Positions 63,106 to 64,000 of a stretch of 64,000 bases of DNA are shown piece after piece. The notes under the pieces were generated by a model. The model was not told the DNA's origin and ran no database searches. It saw only the letters and a program-made list of their open reading frames with translations. The stretch is from Mycolicibacterium setense (GTDB taxonomy: Bacteria > Actinomycetota > Actinomycetes > Mycobacteriales > Mycobacteriaceae), in assembly GCF_000805385.1 (NCBI RefSeq), contig NZ_JTJW01000003.1:744001-808000 (forward strand), in the 5' to 3' direction. Position numbers and translations under genes: made by a program. Position 1 is the first letter of the stretch. Each line of letters starts with the position of its first letter.

Positions 63106-64000
<895 letters not shown>

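Overview
The window is a high-GC chromosomal segment from a rapidly growing mycobacterium (Mycolicibacterium). The evidence is the mycobacterial lipid, mycothiol and cell-envelope genes (umaA, mshA, hbhA, an antigen 85 homologue), the many GTG and leaderless starts, and a gene order that follows M. tuberculosis Rv0467 to about Rv0515 almost gene for gene. A phosphotransferase resembling the APH(3'')-Ic streptomycin kinase of M. fortuitum points to the M. fortuitum/smegmatis side of the genus. The species is inferred, not proven. Comparisons with M. tuberculosis are from memory, not from an alignment.

Region 1 (1-30 kb), conserved core. It opens inside isocitrate lyase, followed by fadB2 and the mycolate methyltransferase umaA. 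A minus-strand pair, a TetR regulator of MadR type and a class-III-like PPK2, sits where M. tuberculosis carries pcaA. Next come a DUF445 membrane protein, an XRE regulator, hbhA, small envelope proteins, deoC, a nitrilase, two DUF2505 proteins, murB and the lipoprotein L,D-transpeptidase. The ROK regulator-mshA-ybjN-like operon is preceded by a short leader ORF with four consecutive cysteine codons and by RNA that can fold in two exclusive ways, which looks like a cysteine-responsive attenuator. gpmA, senX3-regX3, a Ppx/GppA phosphatase, proC, an excisionase-like HTH protein, the 33-residue ribosomal protein bS22, an atypical extended SDR and an acyltransferase follow.

Region 2 (30-38.9 kb), tetrapyrrole block. 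A hydratase-like protein and a SerB1-like HAD phosphatase lie on the minus strand. A glutaredoxin-like protein, hemA, hemC, the hemD/cysG fusion and hemB lie on the plus strand and end in a string of small membrane proteins with overlapping stops and starts. A tiny leaderless ORF overlaps the hemA start.

Region 3 (38.9-64 kb), accessory. It holds the APH-like kinase, a Tat-exported esterase divergent from a MpaB-type oxygenase plus TetR, an SOS-box-controlled 13E12-family HNH protein, and a TetR-controlled cassette of two tandem ABC1/UbiB-like kinases with an overlapping cytochrome P450. After these come an orphan barstar, a small catabolic cluster under an IclR regulator, hrpA, a FAH/alpha-beta hydrolase pair, an overlapping pair of acyl-CoA dehydrogenases, a flavoprotein, a secreted cupin and a truncated (window edge) antigen 85 homologue. 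No tRNA, rRNA, CRISPR array, insertion sequence or prophage was seen. No stretch over 300 bases lacks a gene.
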